This document shows positions 1-10,704 of a stretch of DNA of 64,000 bases, piece by piece (position 1 is the first letter of the stretch; each line of letters opens with the position of its first letter). Origin of the DNA: Gnetum montanum (Eukaryota; Streptophyta; Gnetopsida; Gnetales; Gnetaceae); the NCBI GenBank assembly GCA_015680685.1, contig MNCI01004801.1:801780-865779 (forward strand), written 5' to 3'. The notes under the pieces are model-generated. The model searched no databases and was not told where the DNA came from. It worked only from the letters and a program-made list of their open reading frames with translations. The translations under genes were made by a program, and so were the position numbers.

Positions 1-1770
1 GGAGATAGGAATTTTCCCCTTACCCTTGTTATGTGTAGGGCTTAAGTTTCTCCACTTGGTTTTGCCTTTGTCACTAACTTGTTCTACCTCAGACTCCTCT
101 ACGATTTTTAAGACTGTTTCTATTCTTGAGTCTAAGGAATCCCACATTTGGTCTACCTTAGGCGATACCTCGGTTGTTAACTTTTGGATCGGCATGCTTT
201 TCCGATTCACCAACTTTTCGATTGGTGACTCATCCTCCTCATCATAGAATTTCACTCCCTTCTTGCGAAGGGAGGGATCGTAGTTGTATTCTTCTACACT
301 TTCCCTCTTATGTAGCTTACCCTCTTCTTGTGCTACTTGTTCCAACAACTTTTCAACTTCATGGGCTCTCAATTGTGAAAGTCTCCCTTGGGCGTAAGTC
401 CCGAGAGTTCTTCTCATTTCATTTCTTAGCCTATCCAAGATGTGGCAAAGTTGATCCCGTTTAGTGTAACCATGGCCCAGGCAACGATGTAGTAGTGTTT
501 AGTAATGGGCCATGGTAGCATCCAAGGGTTCATAAGCACCTTGTTTCCTGCCTTGGATCTGCTTATGCAAATTGGACACTCTGGAGTACATTTGATATTT
601 GTTGTTGAACAGTTCAAGCATCGTACTCCACCTCCTGATGGTTTCCAGTTCTAAGCACCAGTACCAACTCTCTACTTCTTTAGTGAGTATCCGTGAGAAC
701 AACTTGAGCTTCTGCCACCCATTATCAATATTTTGCAAGGCACAGGCATCATGGAATGCCCGTAAATGATGTTGAGGATCCGCGTTGTCTCCCCCTTCAA
801 AATGTGGGATATTATTTATGTCCAAACGCTTGATCCTACTGTCTTTTAAGTGCCTTGTGGGGATCCTAACTACCTCTGTGATATCTAGCATGCTTCGGGT
901 TACGAGTAGGGGTTCATCATGGTCATCCCTATCATGATGTCTATGATGTCTTCGTGGTGGTTCCCTACTCTCCCTACGTCCTTGCTCTTATCCTAACTCC
1001 TCTCAACCTTCCTGTCGAGGTCTTTCATCTTTCTTACTTTTACCCTCTCTATTATGCTCACAATGGTTGTGCCCAAATGTGGAAGGAGAGTGTGAATGGT
1101 GAGATGAAGGAGAAGAGGAAGAGGATCCATCACCATGGCGATGTTTCTTACCCTCTCTTCGGCTACTTCGGCCCCGATCATTGTAACAATCTAAGTGTTC
1201 GTCCTTAGTGTGAGTGGTTGTTCCTACCATGAACATTTGGTGCTCATGAGGATCAAAGCCTGTACCATGTACAGTTGATCAAAGGCCCTGATGCCTAACC
1301 TCTTCACCATTGTGAGGAGGAGGAACATCATTTTCTAAGAAACCCATTGTGAGGGGTTTCTCATCTCCTATTTCACTAAGGACATGGGCGACCTTGCCCT
1401 TCAACAATGAGTGTTGACTCTCCTATCTTTCGTCCCGAATACGTTGGGAAGCTGTGGAATGATAATCCCTTGTGTCAAAGTCATCCATAACATATTTTGT
1501 AAATAGTTTTTGCATGCAAATCTGTGCCAAGGCAGGGAAGAGCATGTTAAGGACTGACCGATCTGGGGGTAACACAATGTTACCTTGCGAAAACCTCCAC
1601 TGTAGTTGCTCATCTTGATGAAGAATAAAAATAAAGTTAGGTACATACTCATCAGGATGAGTATATGTCACCTTAGATTGTTTAGGACATGGCTGGTCTA
1701 GTTTATGCGTGTGATGTTGACTATCTTCTGTGTTATCCTTAGGTGAGTTAATTTTATGAGAAGAAGCCAT
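1..1770 (-). pseudogene. gag: EA gag (capsid polyprotein remnant)
   Basis: This is the decayed structural polyprotein of EA. A start Met at 1770 opens a 115-residue frame (1423-1770). The retrotransposon gag core is clearest at 499-891, with PHFEGGDNADPQHHLRAFHD, a LFSRILTKEVESWY segment and FNNKYQM; this is the usual helical capsid pattern. A charged C-terminal region (KLLEQVAQEEGKLHKRE) continues toward position 1. Stops and frame changes separate these blocks, so no full-length gag is encoded. Histidine/serine-rich frames at 993-1236 are linker. The reading order matches the adjacent PBS and LTR. Function is known from the family: virus-like particle formation around the element RNA. Confidence 0.75.
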
Positions 1771-1890
1771 TTTAATGGTGTGCTATTCACCGTTATATAT
1801 GTTCTTATTTAACTAATTAACCCAAAGGTTCATTAAGGCTCACAACGATGTGAAAGATTCCTAATGTTCTAATTGGCGTACAAACACTTA

Positions 1891-1909
1891 GTCCCCGGAA
1901 ACGGTGCCA
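1891..1909 (-). other. EA primer binding site (tRNA-Asp type)
   Basis: On the minus strand TGGCACCGTTTCCGGGGAC begins two bases inside the LTR edge. It is close to the TGGCGCCGTTGCCGGGGA complement of plant tRNA-Asp 3' ends, a PBS common in plant Ty3/gypsy elements. Its position fixes the orientation of EA and the inner LTR border. Confidence 0.8.
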
Positions 1910-2747
1910 ATGATGAGTGGCGAGGTACCCCTACACTCAACCATATGAAATGAGCATAGCACGCCCCATCCGGTCGAACTCCGCAGACTAAATGCCTAAA
2001 CGCCGCAAGGAACACTTGGGGTTAACTAATTGTTGTCTTCCCAGACTTACTTGTTGTTGTCACAGTGTATGGTTAAGTAAGTCCGAGGTATATGATTTTT
2101 TTGGTATTTTCTAGTTTTCTCCTATGCTAAGAGGTAAAGGATTGAGAGACTAAAACTAATTCTAACTACAGCACTAAGTCCTAGCATCAGCATCCATTCC
2201 CACTTGCCGTACACACCCTGAACTGTGCAACTATGGCTACCAAATGCTAATCGTTACTGGGATTACCACACGTAATGCATGTGCTCGAAGCGGTCGTACT
2301 AAGGCACCTAACTAGCCTAAGTGTGACAAGCAACTAATTCCTTCACTAGCCGTACACATCCATAGATGCTCATAATCAAGTCGTACTTGTCCCACATTCT
2401 AGGAGGTAAGGGTGAGAGAATCTACTCGCGATGAGTAGCCGATTCCTTGGCTAGCCGTACACGTTCGTCAACGCTCATAACCAAGTCGTACTCATGCCAC
2501 GTTACTAGGAAAGCAATAAATAACATTAAATAAACCTATCCATGCACTGCAAGGTTTATCCACAAAGCTAGTCTTTATTGCTGTACACAACTTGCGTTCA
2601 GGTACAATGCTGCTCGAATAAAGAACCGTTCACTTGGGGGACTCCTACTACAAGCACATGGAAAATATTTTATCTCTGGAATGATCAATCCGCTAGAGCT
2701 TCGCTACTTTACACATATTATCCAAAATGAGGGGAGTGCTGTCTCTT

Positions 2748-2755
2748 ATTTATAG
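2748..2755 (-). promoter_or_regulatory. TATA box of EA LTR
   Basis: TATAAATA on the minus strand in the context CTATAAATAAGAGA. It sits about 16 bp downstream of the palindrome array in U3. Confidence 0.6.
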
Positions 2756-2770
2756 ATTTGGTGGTAGACC

Positions 2771-2842
2771 GCGATATCGCGTACATGATATTGCAGGGGA
2801 TGCGATATCGCGTCGGATGCGATATCGCGTATGCGATATCGC
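2771..2842. repeat. GCGATATCGC palindrome array in U3 of EA
   Basis: Four exact copies of the 10-bp palindrome GCGATATCGC occur at 2771, 2802, 2819 and 2833. A partial copy (TACATGATATTGCAG) lies at 2782-2796. The array is directly upstream of the EA TATA box. Confidence 0.9.
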
Positions 2843-3339
2843 AGCCTGTGCAATTCGCATCTCATCAGTTACTAACTGGCTATATGTTGTTGCATTCTAG
2901 GCTTCAAGAACCATTGGCTACCCTAGTAGTAAGGGTGGGAATGATCCACCACTTTTTCCTTTGGATGCCACTTAATAGCCTCCTTTAGTTTAGCCTATTG
3001 GTTTTTTTTTGTTTTCATGTTGATGGCTATGATTAGCCAAGACTATGTTATCGATGGTTGTTATTCTCTGACATTTTTGCCACATAGTGTGGTCATGGCT
3101 ATGTATGTTATGGACATTTTATCTTTAAATTTAAATTTTGGTTTTATTTTTGGCTATATGCAATTATAGTAGTAGTGAACATAGTAAATGTTGTAGACAT
3201 TGAAAATGATTAACATTAATTGCTAATTGACAAAAAGAGATGTCATAATAAGGAAGATGTTTGCTAGTTTTAGGCCATCATGGGCATAGGTTACATTGCA
3301 TGATTTTGGCTACGTTTTCAGTTTAAGGCCATGGTGGTC

Positions 3340-3660
3340 CATAATGCCAGTTTAAGGTTTTAGTGGGGCATAGTGCCAGTTTAATGTCTTAGTGGACAAA
3401 GTGCCAGTTTAACATCTTAGCAGACAATGTGCTAGTTTAATGTCTTAGTGAATGATAGTGCTAGTTTAATGTCTTAGCAGATGAGGTGGTAGTTTAACAT
3501 CTTAGTGGATGATAGTGTGAGTTTAACATCCTAGTGGACAGTAGTGCTAGTTTAACATCTTAGCATATGGTAGTGCCAATTTAACATCTTAGTGGACATT
3601 GTGCTAGTTTAACATATTAGTAGACGAAGTGCCAATTTAACATCTTAGTGAATGAGGTAT
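3340..3660. repeat. Degenerate GTTTAACATCTTAGTGG array of E0
   Basis: About ten imperfect copies of a 27-32-bp unit read (g)ccagtttaacatcttagtggac on the plus strand. Related arrays occur in E1 (8030-8490, 12170-12500) and, inverted with the element, in E2 (32690-32960). They lie in the non-coding spacers of these elements. Confidence 0.85.
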
Positions 3661-3870
3661 GAAAGAGAAACTTTTTTGATGTTTAAAATATAAGTAAAAA
3701 TAAAGAAAGGTTGTAGATAAAAATGCAAACTAACTTAGGCTACATGCATTAGGCTATGTGCATAAAGTGTAAAATAACAATTGCATACATAATAAACTAT
3801 AAAAGAAAAGTAAGGCTATATGACTATAGTTTCATTTAGTCATAGGGGCATGGGAAGGTTAAGGTGAACT

Positions 3871-4600
3871 TCACTTGTACAAATTCATTCTAATCTTTGC
3901 AAGATTAGGGACTGAGTAATGCCTACTCCACCAAATCTTGTATTCCCCATCCCCTTCGCTCACGATGTTAAATGGAAGTTCATCCCATAATGTATCGCAT
4001 TGCCTATTGTTGTCATCATTAGCTATCTTGGAGGTTTTCTCTTCATGGCTAGGAGCTTCATCTTGAAGCTCCATTTTGGACCCCTATTCTATGTCTACGT
4101 TGTTGACAGCTAGGGTAGCCACGTTGTCACCATGAATGATGACTTCACCTCCCTCATAAGGAAGGTGAATTTATTAATGGATGGTAGAGGACATAGCTCA
4201 TAACTAAGCCAACCAAGGTCTTCTAAAGATCAGGTTGAATCCTGGTGTCTCTTCCACCACCAAGAAGTTTGCAATTGTAGGGAATTGTTCTCTAGCTACA
4301 AAATCTAAGTAGATAGATCCCTTGATGGTAACTCTTAATCTATTGAAGGACTTAAGAGCTACAGTGATTGTAGGTTGTACTTTCTTATGCTTCTTCCTTT
4401 GGTTGGCTATAATTTTTTTGTTGTCGACCATTGGTTGTAAGGAAGAGGTAGTAGCATTGGCTACCATAGGGGGCCATCGTGTAGTTGGTTAGGCTATAGC
4501 TATTTGGGTTGTATTGGGTTGGGAAACCTTGATGACAAAAGGTTTCCTCAAAGGCATTTGTGATGGTACTCTCACAACGAAGCAAGATCATAAGCTATGG
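3871..4600 (-). pseudogene. E0 retroviral-type aspartic protease region
   Basis: The frame at 4204-4467 carries ALKSFNRLRVTIKGSIYLDF, REQFPTIANFLVV and FNLIFRRPWLA, the C-terminal half of a Ty3/gypsy protease. It matches the protease of E2 nearly block by block (KSFNGSRVTIKG and FNIVLDRP there). Downstream, after stops, LPYEGGEVIIHGDN is followed by an acidic linker (3871-4074), again as in E2. The D(S/T)G active-site segment is not readable in one frame. The domain would process Gag-Pol; here it is inactive. Confidence 0.65.
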
Positions 4601-4807
4601 AAAGCTGATGAAGCCTTTTCATTGTAGAGGGATACTTGAATCATGAATGGTTCTCTTGAAGGTCTCCGATTGTCATCAATGTTGAATGTTGAAATGAAAA
4701 AGGGGTTATCATTAGCATTCAATAGGTCTTTGTATACCTATATTGACTGGTTTTGTGATCAAACTAGATTAGAACCATCTAAGACCAATTTTTCCCTATC
4801 TATCATC

Positions 4808-4812
4808 CTTTG
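4808..4812. repeat. Target site duplication of E1 (left), CTTTG
   Basis: CTTTG directly precedes the TGTAGCG terminus. The same five bases follow the other LTR at 22834-22838. Joining the flanks restores collinearity of the E0 gag zinc-finger region. Confidence 0.9.
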
Positions 4813-5084
4813 TGTAGCGACTAAAAACGTCTATGGCTGGAAACACCAAGAGGTTTTTAGGTGAATAGTTTTAACCCTAGATCCATGCGAGGGCCATTCT
4901 AGATGAAAACAGAAACAGGGCACCCTAAACGGTCTGGTCGATCAGACAAGGACTTAGTCGGTGTAACTTAATCTTATGTAAACGTCGTTTTAAGCATGAA
5001 ACATGTGAACTATAACTAATGATTAATAAATGTGGCAATGAAGAAAACAATGCTCAATAGTGATGATAATATAGAAACAATAGA

Positions 5085-5134
5085 GTAACTGAGATGAGGA
5101 AATGCACCACCGCAAAGTCGTGGGTTTGATTCTC
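5085..5134 (+). other. tRNA-like (SINE-head-like) segment inside E1 LTR
   Basis: An A-box-like TAACTGAGATGAGG is followed about 25 bp later by a B-box-like GGGTTTGATTCTC. The copy in the other LTR (21302-21351) has GGTTCGATTCTC, which matches the Pol III B box closely. Being in both LTRs, it was part of the LTR before this insertion. Confidence 0.4.
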
Positions 5135-5434
5135 TTCTCTGCTTGAAAATGTATAACAAGTGGTATAGTGCTAGAGGGGAACAGGAAGTTCAGGAATGAC
5201 CGAAATGCTCAAAATGCCTCAACTATGTTTTCAAGTACAAGCTTAAGAGCCAACAATATAGAGTGCCAACAAGCAAAAAGGTAACTTTTGAATTGCTAAA
5301 ATGCCGACCAATGTCAAAAATGTTCAAAATTACCCAAAATTGCCAGCCTTGCCAACCAATTTTTGCCAACCACAAACCAAACTTTTGCCAATGCCAGCTA
5401 AATTTGCCAACCCCTTAAGCATTGCTTGTTGGGG

Positions 5435-5442
5435 TATTTATA
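5435..5442 (-). promoter_or_regulatory. TATA box of E1 3' LTR
   Basis: TATAAATA on the minus strand in the context TCCTATAAATACCCC. The same context is conserved in the 5' LTR at 21651-21658. Confidence 0.65.
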
Positions 5443-5632
5443 GGACTAGGAGCACACGAGAAATGAGGCTTAGATGACACATGTCCTAGACCCACAAAAT
5501 GCTAACATGTCTATACTACATGAACATGCAAAGTCAGCTGTGAACTTTCCATGCTTCGATTACACTGCCAAAACCAAAGATACTGATGTCAAATGTGCAA
5601 ACAATGTAGGTAAGAGATGAAGCACACTAGCG

Positions 5633-6345
5633 TAATGTAGCTATTTGCTACACTATGTTACGTTATGTAGTGTAGCACGTCAGCATAGCATAGTTGCTTG
5701 CTATGTTGTGCTATGCTATGTAGCGTAGCATAGCGTAGCCACCATTTTGAAAAGGAAATTGGTGTTGAAGTCAACTGTATCTGCTGGAAGCTTCGGTGCA
5801 TGTGAGGTTAAATTTTGCAACACTTTGTTTGATTTTCATCTTTGCTGCGCTATGTTATGCTACATAGCATAGCAGCTGGCCTCAATTGCAACCTGTGTTG
5901 AAATTGCAAATGCTTGCTTGGAGGTCTGATCATGCTAACAACTGCAACTTTCACCTTTTGCAAAGGGATTCTTTTGAACTTACTGAACTTGTATTTGATG
6001 CACTCATTACTTCTTTTCAATTATTTCTATGATATGCTATGCTATATAATGTAGCACAACATAGCAACCAGTGTATCCTGGTTTTTGCTCAATCTGCCAC
6101 TTTCTAGTAAGAGACCTTGCTGAAGGACTTAAAGTCAAACAAGACAATTGGTTTTGAGGGTTAGAGTGCTTTCCGAGTGCAATTGGAATCACTAGGTAAG
6201 CTAGGACTTTCTATTTTGCCTTTTCTACACTATGCTACACTACGTAGCGTAGCATAACATAGCACCTTATTCATCAATAGTTTGGTTTCCTACACAACTA
6301 TATTCTGAGGCCTACTACACTACATAGTGTAGTGTAGCATAGCAA
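5633..6345. repeat. Palindromic GCTACGC/GCGTAGC clusters in U3
   Basis: Five clusters of interleaved inverted repeats built from GCTATGCTATGTAGCGTAGC-like words can each fold on themselves. Clusters begin at about 5633, 5837, 6031, 6228 and 6309, so the middle ones are roughly 195 bp apart. All lie upstream of the LTR TATA box. The 5' LTR carries the same set at about 21845-22542. Confidence 0.85.
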
Positions 6346-6639
6346 ACTTCTTTACCAGAAAAAGTTTCGAACTATTTTGCCCAACCTAAGCACTACTGAC
6401 AAACCCACGCATCATTTCTAAGTAGATTATCAACTGGATGAACCACCCAAGTGGGTAGGCTAGAGAGTTCATTAGGCCTATAAACTCTGGAGGTAGAAAG
6501 CTTGTCGAACTGGACAATCTCTACTTAGAGCATCCATTTCCTACCAAACTGTTGTGATGCCGCACTTGTGGAAATCCCTTGCCTAAATTCCAAGACCTTG
6601 GTGAAGCAAAAGTGCCTTGAAATTTTAGGGTGTTTCATT

Positions 6640-6650
6640 GGCCCCTCTTT
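6640..6650 (-). other. E1 polypurine tract
   Basis: Minus-strand AAAGAGGGGCC sits two bases from the TGAAACACCC start of the 3' LTR. This is the expected plus-strand primer position. Confidence 0.8.
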
Positions 6651-8029
6651 ATCAACATTGAGAGGACGGGCCCAAGAGACACCAACAAAGAATATGAAAC
6701 ACCATGGCAAACAAGATGCTAACATCGATCTTCAGTAATCGCCAAGATGTCGCTCAGCTACACTTGGGAGTGCTAAGATAGTCGTGTAAGGAAAAGGAAA
6801 AGGTTAAACTGAGGGGGGAGTAGGTCTAGGAAAATGGTAAAGATGAGACTTAGTAGGATCCCTCGTCAGAATGCTTGTGAGGAAGTTTTTTGTGTGGTCA
6901 TCTTTGCTTTTACTGACCTTTGACCTCTTGTCGGAATGCTTAGAGAGGGTCACTACAAAATAGCTGATAGTCATTTTTTCTTCTACACAAGCTTTTGCTC
7001 TTTTACACCTTTTTCTTTTGTTGTTCTGCCATTTGCATTTGCAAATAACCTTGTCACAGGATAGGTGTTTCTTTCCTAGGATGAGTTGCATTACATCCAC
7101 GTGGGGCTTTTAACCTACCTACAGATGCTTCCCATGTAGTGAGTTATGTTACGTGCATCATGGACTTTATGGTTGGGCATATGGGAGGGCTTTACAAGCA
7201 TCAAGAAAATTCATAAAGGAGAGGCATGATAGGTGGAATTACAAGTACAAGGAATGATGCAAAGGAGGTTAAGCGGGAGGGTAGGATGTGTACTCCAAAG
7301 TAGCCAAGCTAGTCAGGACGGCCACCTTGGAACGATGTAGCACCTTGCTACCTTGGTGAAACACATCCTCAGCCGACGCTGCTCCAACACGTATCCTGTA
7401 AACACAACAAAGAGAAAACCATAAGAGACAACCATCAAGTGAACCAAAGGCAAAGATCTTGCTTGCTTTGGACGCTGCTGGAACACTGGACATTGTTACT
7501 AAGGCATTCGACATCTAAACTGGAAAGGCCAGCAATAGTTCTGGTAGTATCTGTGTGGAGAGGAAGGCATCGAGGCAGCCAGGAATTATGGTGATGCGAG
7601 TGCTCAGGGATCCCCGTCAAAGGCAAACATCATGCAGTTCAGCCATGAGATGGGCTACCCAACAGCTAAACGTATTTTGGGCTCGGGTGACGATGGGGGT
7701 TGGAGGATGACAATATTGTGGTTGGGCCACAATACTGCTGGGACTCCAGTAGCAGGCACTGACTAGGGAAGCTACTACCAGGGCAAAGGACCATGGTGGT
7801 GATAGCTTTTGAAGGTCAGCAAAATGTCATACGACACCTCTGGAGGATTAGCAAGATGCTAGGGGCAGTGGCATTGCACATATTCCTGAGGGTGTTTTCT
7901 TAGCATTATGAATTACATCCAGGAATTGCAATGTCCCATCCCATGTTGGCGGTGTGCACACTCACTTGTTTGATGAGTCATTAATGCACATTGGGGATGT
8001 GCCGTGAACCCAGTTTAAGCACCTGGTAG
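6651..8029 (-). other. E1 3' untranslated region, no clear gene
   Basis: Between the PPT and the repeat array I see only short frames. The longest is a Lys-rich 98-residue frame at 6804-7100 (CKCKWQNNKRKRCKRAKACV), with no recognised family. A hairpin occurs at 7711-7737: CAATATTGTGG, five bases, CCACAATACTG. I could not support a coding gene. Confidence 0.5.
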
Positions 8030-8490
8030 ACCATCTAGTGTGCTGGTTTAAGGTTCCAGCAGACTGTGGTGCACTAGTTTAAGGTCCTAGTAGACTGTTG
8101 TGCTAGTTTATCATTGTAGCAGACGTTGGCAATAGTAGTTTAAGGTCCTAGTAGACCACTGTGCTAGTTTATCATCGTAGCAGATGATGGATAGGCTAGT
8201 TTAAAGTCATAGTGGACCGTTTGTGCTAGTTTAACATCGTAGCAAATATGCTTTGCCAGTTTTATGTCATGGCAAATAGTCTATCCTAGTTTATAGTCAT
8301 AGAAAACTGTCTATGCTAATTTAACATTGTATCGGATGAGCTTTGCCAGTTTTACATTGTAGCAGACAAGCTTTGCTAGTTTTACATCATAGCAACTGAT
8401 CTTTTCTAGTTTTATGTCCTAGTGGACGATCTTTGATAGTTCTATATCGTAGCGAACGATTGCTTACCTTTGCTAGTTTTACATTGTAGG
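8030..8490. repeat. E1 repeat array downstream of pol
   Basis: About a dozen degenerate units on the plus strand of the type GCTAGTTTAAGGTCCTAGTAGAC (variants TTTACATCGTAGCAGA). The unit length is about 35-45 bp. The array is related to the one upstream of pol at 12170-12500, so pol lies between two similar arrays. Confidence 0.85.
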
Positions 8491-8514
8491 AGATATGCTT
8501 ATCTTTTTCATGCA

Positions 8515-9640
8515 TTAGATGTAGTATGGATTGAGATATGAGTGATTCATGAGGTTTGTAAACTCGTTGCCAACCATGTCTGCTACCTTGAATACCCCAT
8601 TCCTGTAGGCTCTTGTAACCATGAATGGGCCTTCCCAGTTTGCTGAGAATTTGTTCACATGCTCATGAATAGCTTTGAGAATGAGGTCTCCCTTCTTTGC
8701 TAGCTGTTGATGTGGGTTTGCATGGTGCTTCTGCCGTTTCCTGTTCTGATATTTCTCTATGTGACCAAGTGTCTGTGCATGCTCCTCCTCTATTGAGTCA
8801 AGGTCAATGGTCCTCAACTCATTGTTATGGGCTTCACTCGTGACATTTGACAGGATCATTCGAAGTGAAGGTACTTGTAGCTCAAGAGGTAACACCGCTT
8901 TAGATCCATAAATAAGACTGTAAGGAGTCTTACCTATTGTAGTCCTGCATGTTTTCCTGTAAGCCCATAGCACATAGAGGATTTGCTCATGCCATTTCCC
9001 CTTGCTATTGTTAAGCATTTTCTTGAGCAAGTTGATGATGGACTTATTCATAGCTTCTACCTGTCCATTTGCATGCGAATAGTATGGTGAGGAGAACGAT
9101 TGCATAATGCCAAGATTACTGCAAAAATTTTTGGTTTCCACACTATTAAACTATGGCCTATTATCAGTTACAATAGTCATGGGAAGCCCAAACCTTGCCA
9201 CGAAGTTATCTAAGATAAAGTGGAAAACCTACTGGGATGTAGTCTTCCTTAAGGAAATAGCTTCCACCCACTTTGTAAAATTCTTAGTGGTGGTGATGAT
9301 GAAGCTATTCCCTATAGAAGACTTAGGCATGATAGGTCCTATGATGTATAGTCCCCATCACTGAAAATGCCATGTGATCTATGTTGAATGCAACTCTGTA
9401 GGTGAAACGTGTATAGGATTTGCATATCTCTGGCATGTATCACAAGTCTTGACTTTGGCTAGGCAATCGAGCTCCATGTGAGGCTAGTAGTACCCTAGGT
9501 GTCTGATTTTTGTAGCCATGGCCCTAGGTGCTATGTGTCCACCACATAGTCCCTCATGTACCTCATTAATGACCTTCTGTGCTTACTCCTCATTTACGCA
9601 TGTCAGCAATATCCTGTCAAAGGAGCATCTGCATAGGGTG
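8515..9640 (-). pseudogene. E1 integrase domain
   Basis: This is the C-terminal part of pol. The HHCC zinc finger is readable ([10 protein letters not shown] and KTCDTCQRY). The core has WGLYIIGPIMP, in which the usual first catalytic Asp is Tyr. The second Asp survives in PMTIVTDN and the Glu in SHANGQVEAMNKSI. The last 208 codons (8515-9141) are open and end in NPYYI. They include NWEGPFMVTRAYRNGVFKV, the GPY/F-type module. Stops interrupt the N-terminal half. There is no chromodomain, as expected for Tat elements. The protein would insert element cDNA; this copy is catalytically dead. Confidence 0.9.
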
Positions 9641-9729
9641 TTGTCTCCCATGAGCACATATTACTGAGCACGCTTGTGGATCACATCTCTCTAGGTAGAT
9701 GTCAATCCATGTGGGGGCTCACTGTGTTG

Positions 9730-10300
9730 TAGGTAGGCTTTAATGTTGGCATACCACTCCTAGGTATCCACAATGCTAACAGAGGCTACGTGTACCACCT
9801 GAGTGATAGGCTCCATACACTCGGTAATTGAAGTGGGTAAACTTGCAAACAAGTGTGGTGGCACATTTAATGCTAGGATGGCCAAGGCATCTACTATGGT
9901 GTTCTCGTTGCACGTCACATGTTTAACATCTGTTGTTGCAAGTTTTTTGAGCATACTTTTCACTAGGTCGTAGTAGGGATGCAAGTGTGTAGCCTTGTAG
10001 GCGTAGACCCCAATGATTTGATTTACAAAAAGTTATGAATCACTACAAATTGCTAGGTGTTGAATGCTTAATGCTTGGGCTACTAAGAGGCCCTTGAGTA
10101 TCCCTTCATACTCTGCAACGTTGTTTGTACAATGGAACATAAAATAATAAGCAAAAGGTTGCATTTCCCTAGAGGGGTACGTAATGACGGTAGCTACACT
10201 ACCTCCTCACATGGTTGAGGTGTTGTCAAAATGCAAAGTGGCATCAAGATGTGATGGGATGGTGTTGATAGTGCTAACATGCTCGTTAGGGAATTTGGGA
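9730..10300 (-). pseudogene. E1 second (archaeal-type) RNase H domain
   Basis: After the first RNase H, the minus strand reads a second RNase H fold: a GSVATVI strand, then CTNNVAEYEGILKGLLVAQA and LAICSDS, followed by VKHVTCNENTIVDALAILAL. The N-N-AEYEA and SDS segments are the signature of the extra RNase H known from the Tat lineage. The first Asp region is degenerate and at least two stops are present. A 74-residue open piece lies at 9760-9984. This domain is the strongest basis for the Tat assignment. Confidence 0.75.
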
Positions 10301-10704
10301 TCTATGATTGCCTGCTCGTCGACAGTCAAGGTTGTCAATTGCATGGCTATAGCTTGACATTTTGTTGACAATTAGCTCACATAATGCAAATCAAATCCCG
10401 CTATTATGGCTTTCCATCAGGCTATTCTGTTGCTCTCATACAGATTGTTTGTGATAGCTTAGAGTACATTGCTCTTGCAAACAATGTTAAACTTTCTATG
10501 AAAGAGATAATTCCTCCATTTCTTTAATGCAAAGACTAGGGTAAGGAAGTTTCTCTCCACCTCGTTATATTTTTCCTCATACACTACCAATGCATGACTC
10601 AGATAGTATACTGGAATGTTAGAGCCATCGTCTCGTTTCTAACATAATAGTGTCGCAATAGATGTGTCTGAGGTGGCAAGGTAGACGAAGAAAGGCTTAT
10701 CCCT
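10301..10704 (-). pseudogene. E1 first RNase H domain
   Basis: Directly follows RT. It reads KPFFVYLATSDTSIATLL, then YYLSHALVVYEEKYNEVERN, LTLVFALKKWRNYLF and VCKSNVL. This corresponds to the Ty3/gypsy RNase H pattern of a leading D/T block, the Y..(I/V)E.. Glu and the K.R.Y..G..F block. Stops occur, for example after LLC, and the catalytic Asp residues are degraded. Confidence 0.7.

Larger units (their letters stand above)
1..2867 (-). mobile_element. EA: 5' part of Athila-like Ty3/gypsy retrotransposon
   Basis: This is the 5' end of a minus-strand LTR retrotransposon. Read on the minus strand, it has a 5' LTR (2867 down to 1911), a tRNA-Asp-type primer binding site and then gag running off the left edge. 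The gag C-terminal part resembles that of E3 (a WDS(L/M)D segment followed by ILKI or VLKI and acidic residues). The two elements also share TGATGA-type LTR termini and ATATCG palindromes, so they look like one lineage. Pol and the 3' LTR lie outside the window. The Athila label is an inference from PBS type and gag similarity. Confidence 0.75.
1911..2867 (-). repeat. EA 5' LTR (957 bp)
   Basis: On the plus strand the LTR starts TGATGAG next to the PBS and ends CTCATCA at 2867, giving a perfect 7-bp terminal inverted repeat with TG...CA ends. A minus-strand TATA box (TATAAATA) lies at 2748-2755. U3 upstream of it is short and filled with GCGATATCGC palindromes (2771-2842). The partner LTR and the matching TSD are outside the window, so the outer edge rests on the inverted repeat alone. 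The five bases after 2867 are GTTAC. Confidence 0.7.
2868..4812 (-). mobile_element. E0 (3' half): old Tat-like element flanking E1
   Basis: Minus-strand remnants of an element whose gag half reappears at 22834-24755 on the other side of E1. The block contains the final gag bases (about 4785-4812), a protease region (about 3871-4600) and an intergenic repeat array (3340-3660). Positions 2868-3330 hold no recognisable gene. E0 was cut by E1 at the CTTTG target site; on the left it is interrupted by, or joined to, EA. Confidence 0.65.
4813..6637 (-). repeat. E1 3' LTR (1825 bp)
   Basis: Plus-strand ends are TGTAGCGACTAAAAACG and GGGTGTTTCA. It aligns end to end with 21031-22833 with scattered substitutions. 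A minus-strand TATA box lies at 5435-5442, so U3 is the right two-thirds. U3 holds palindromic TAGCATAGCGTAGC clusters at about 5633-5745, 5837-5875, 6031-6070, 6228-6265 and 6309-6345. R/U5 carries a tRNA-like A/B-box segment (5085-5134). Confidence 0.9.

Noticed and set aside
5633-5745. Transposon terminal inverted repeats in the E1 LTR
   Set aside because: The palindromes are multiple, interleaved and present in both LTRs without TSDs, so they are LTR structure rather than a separate DNA transposon.
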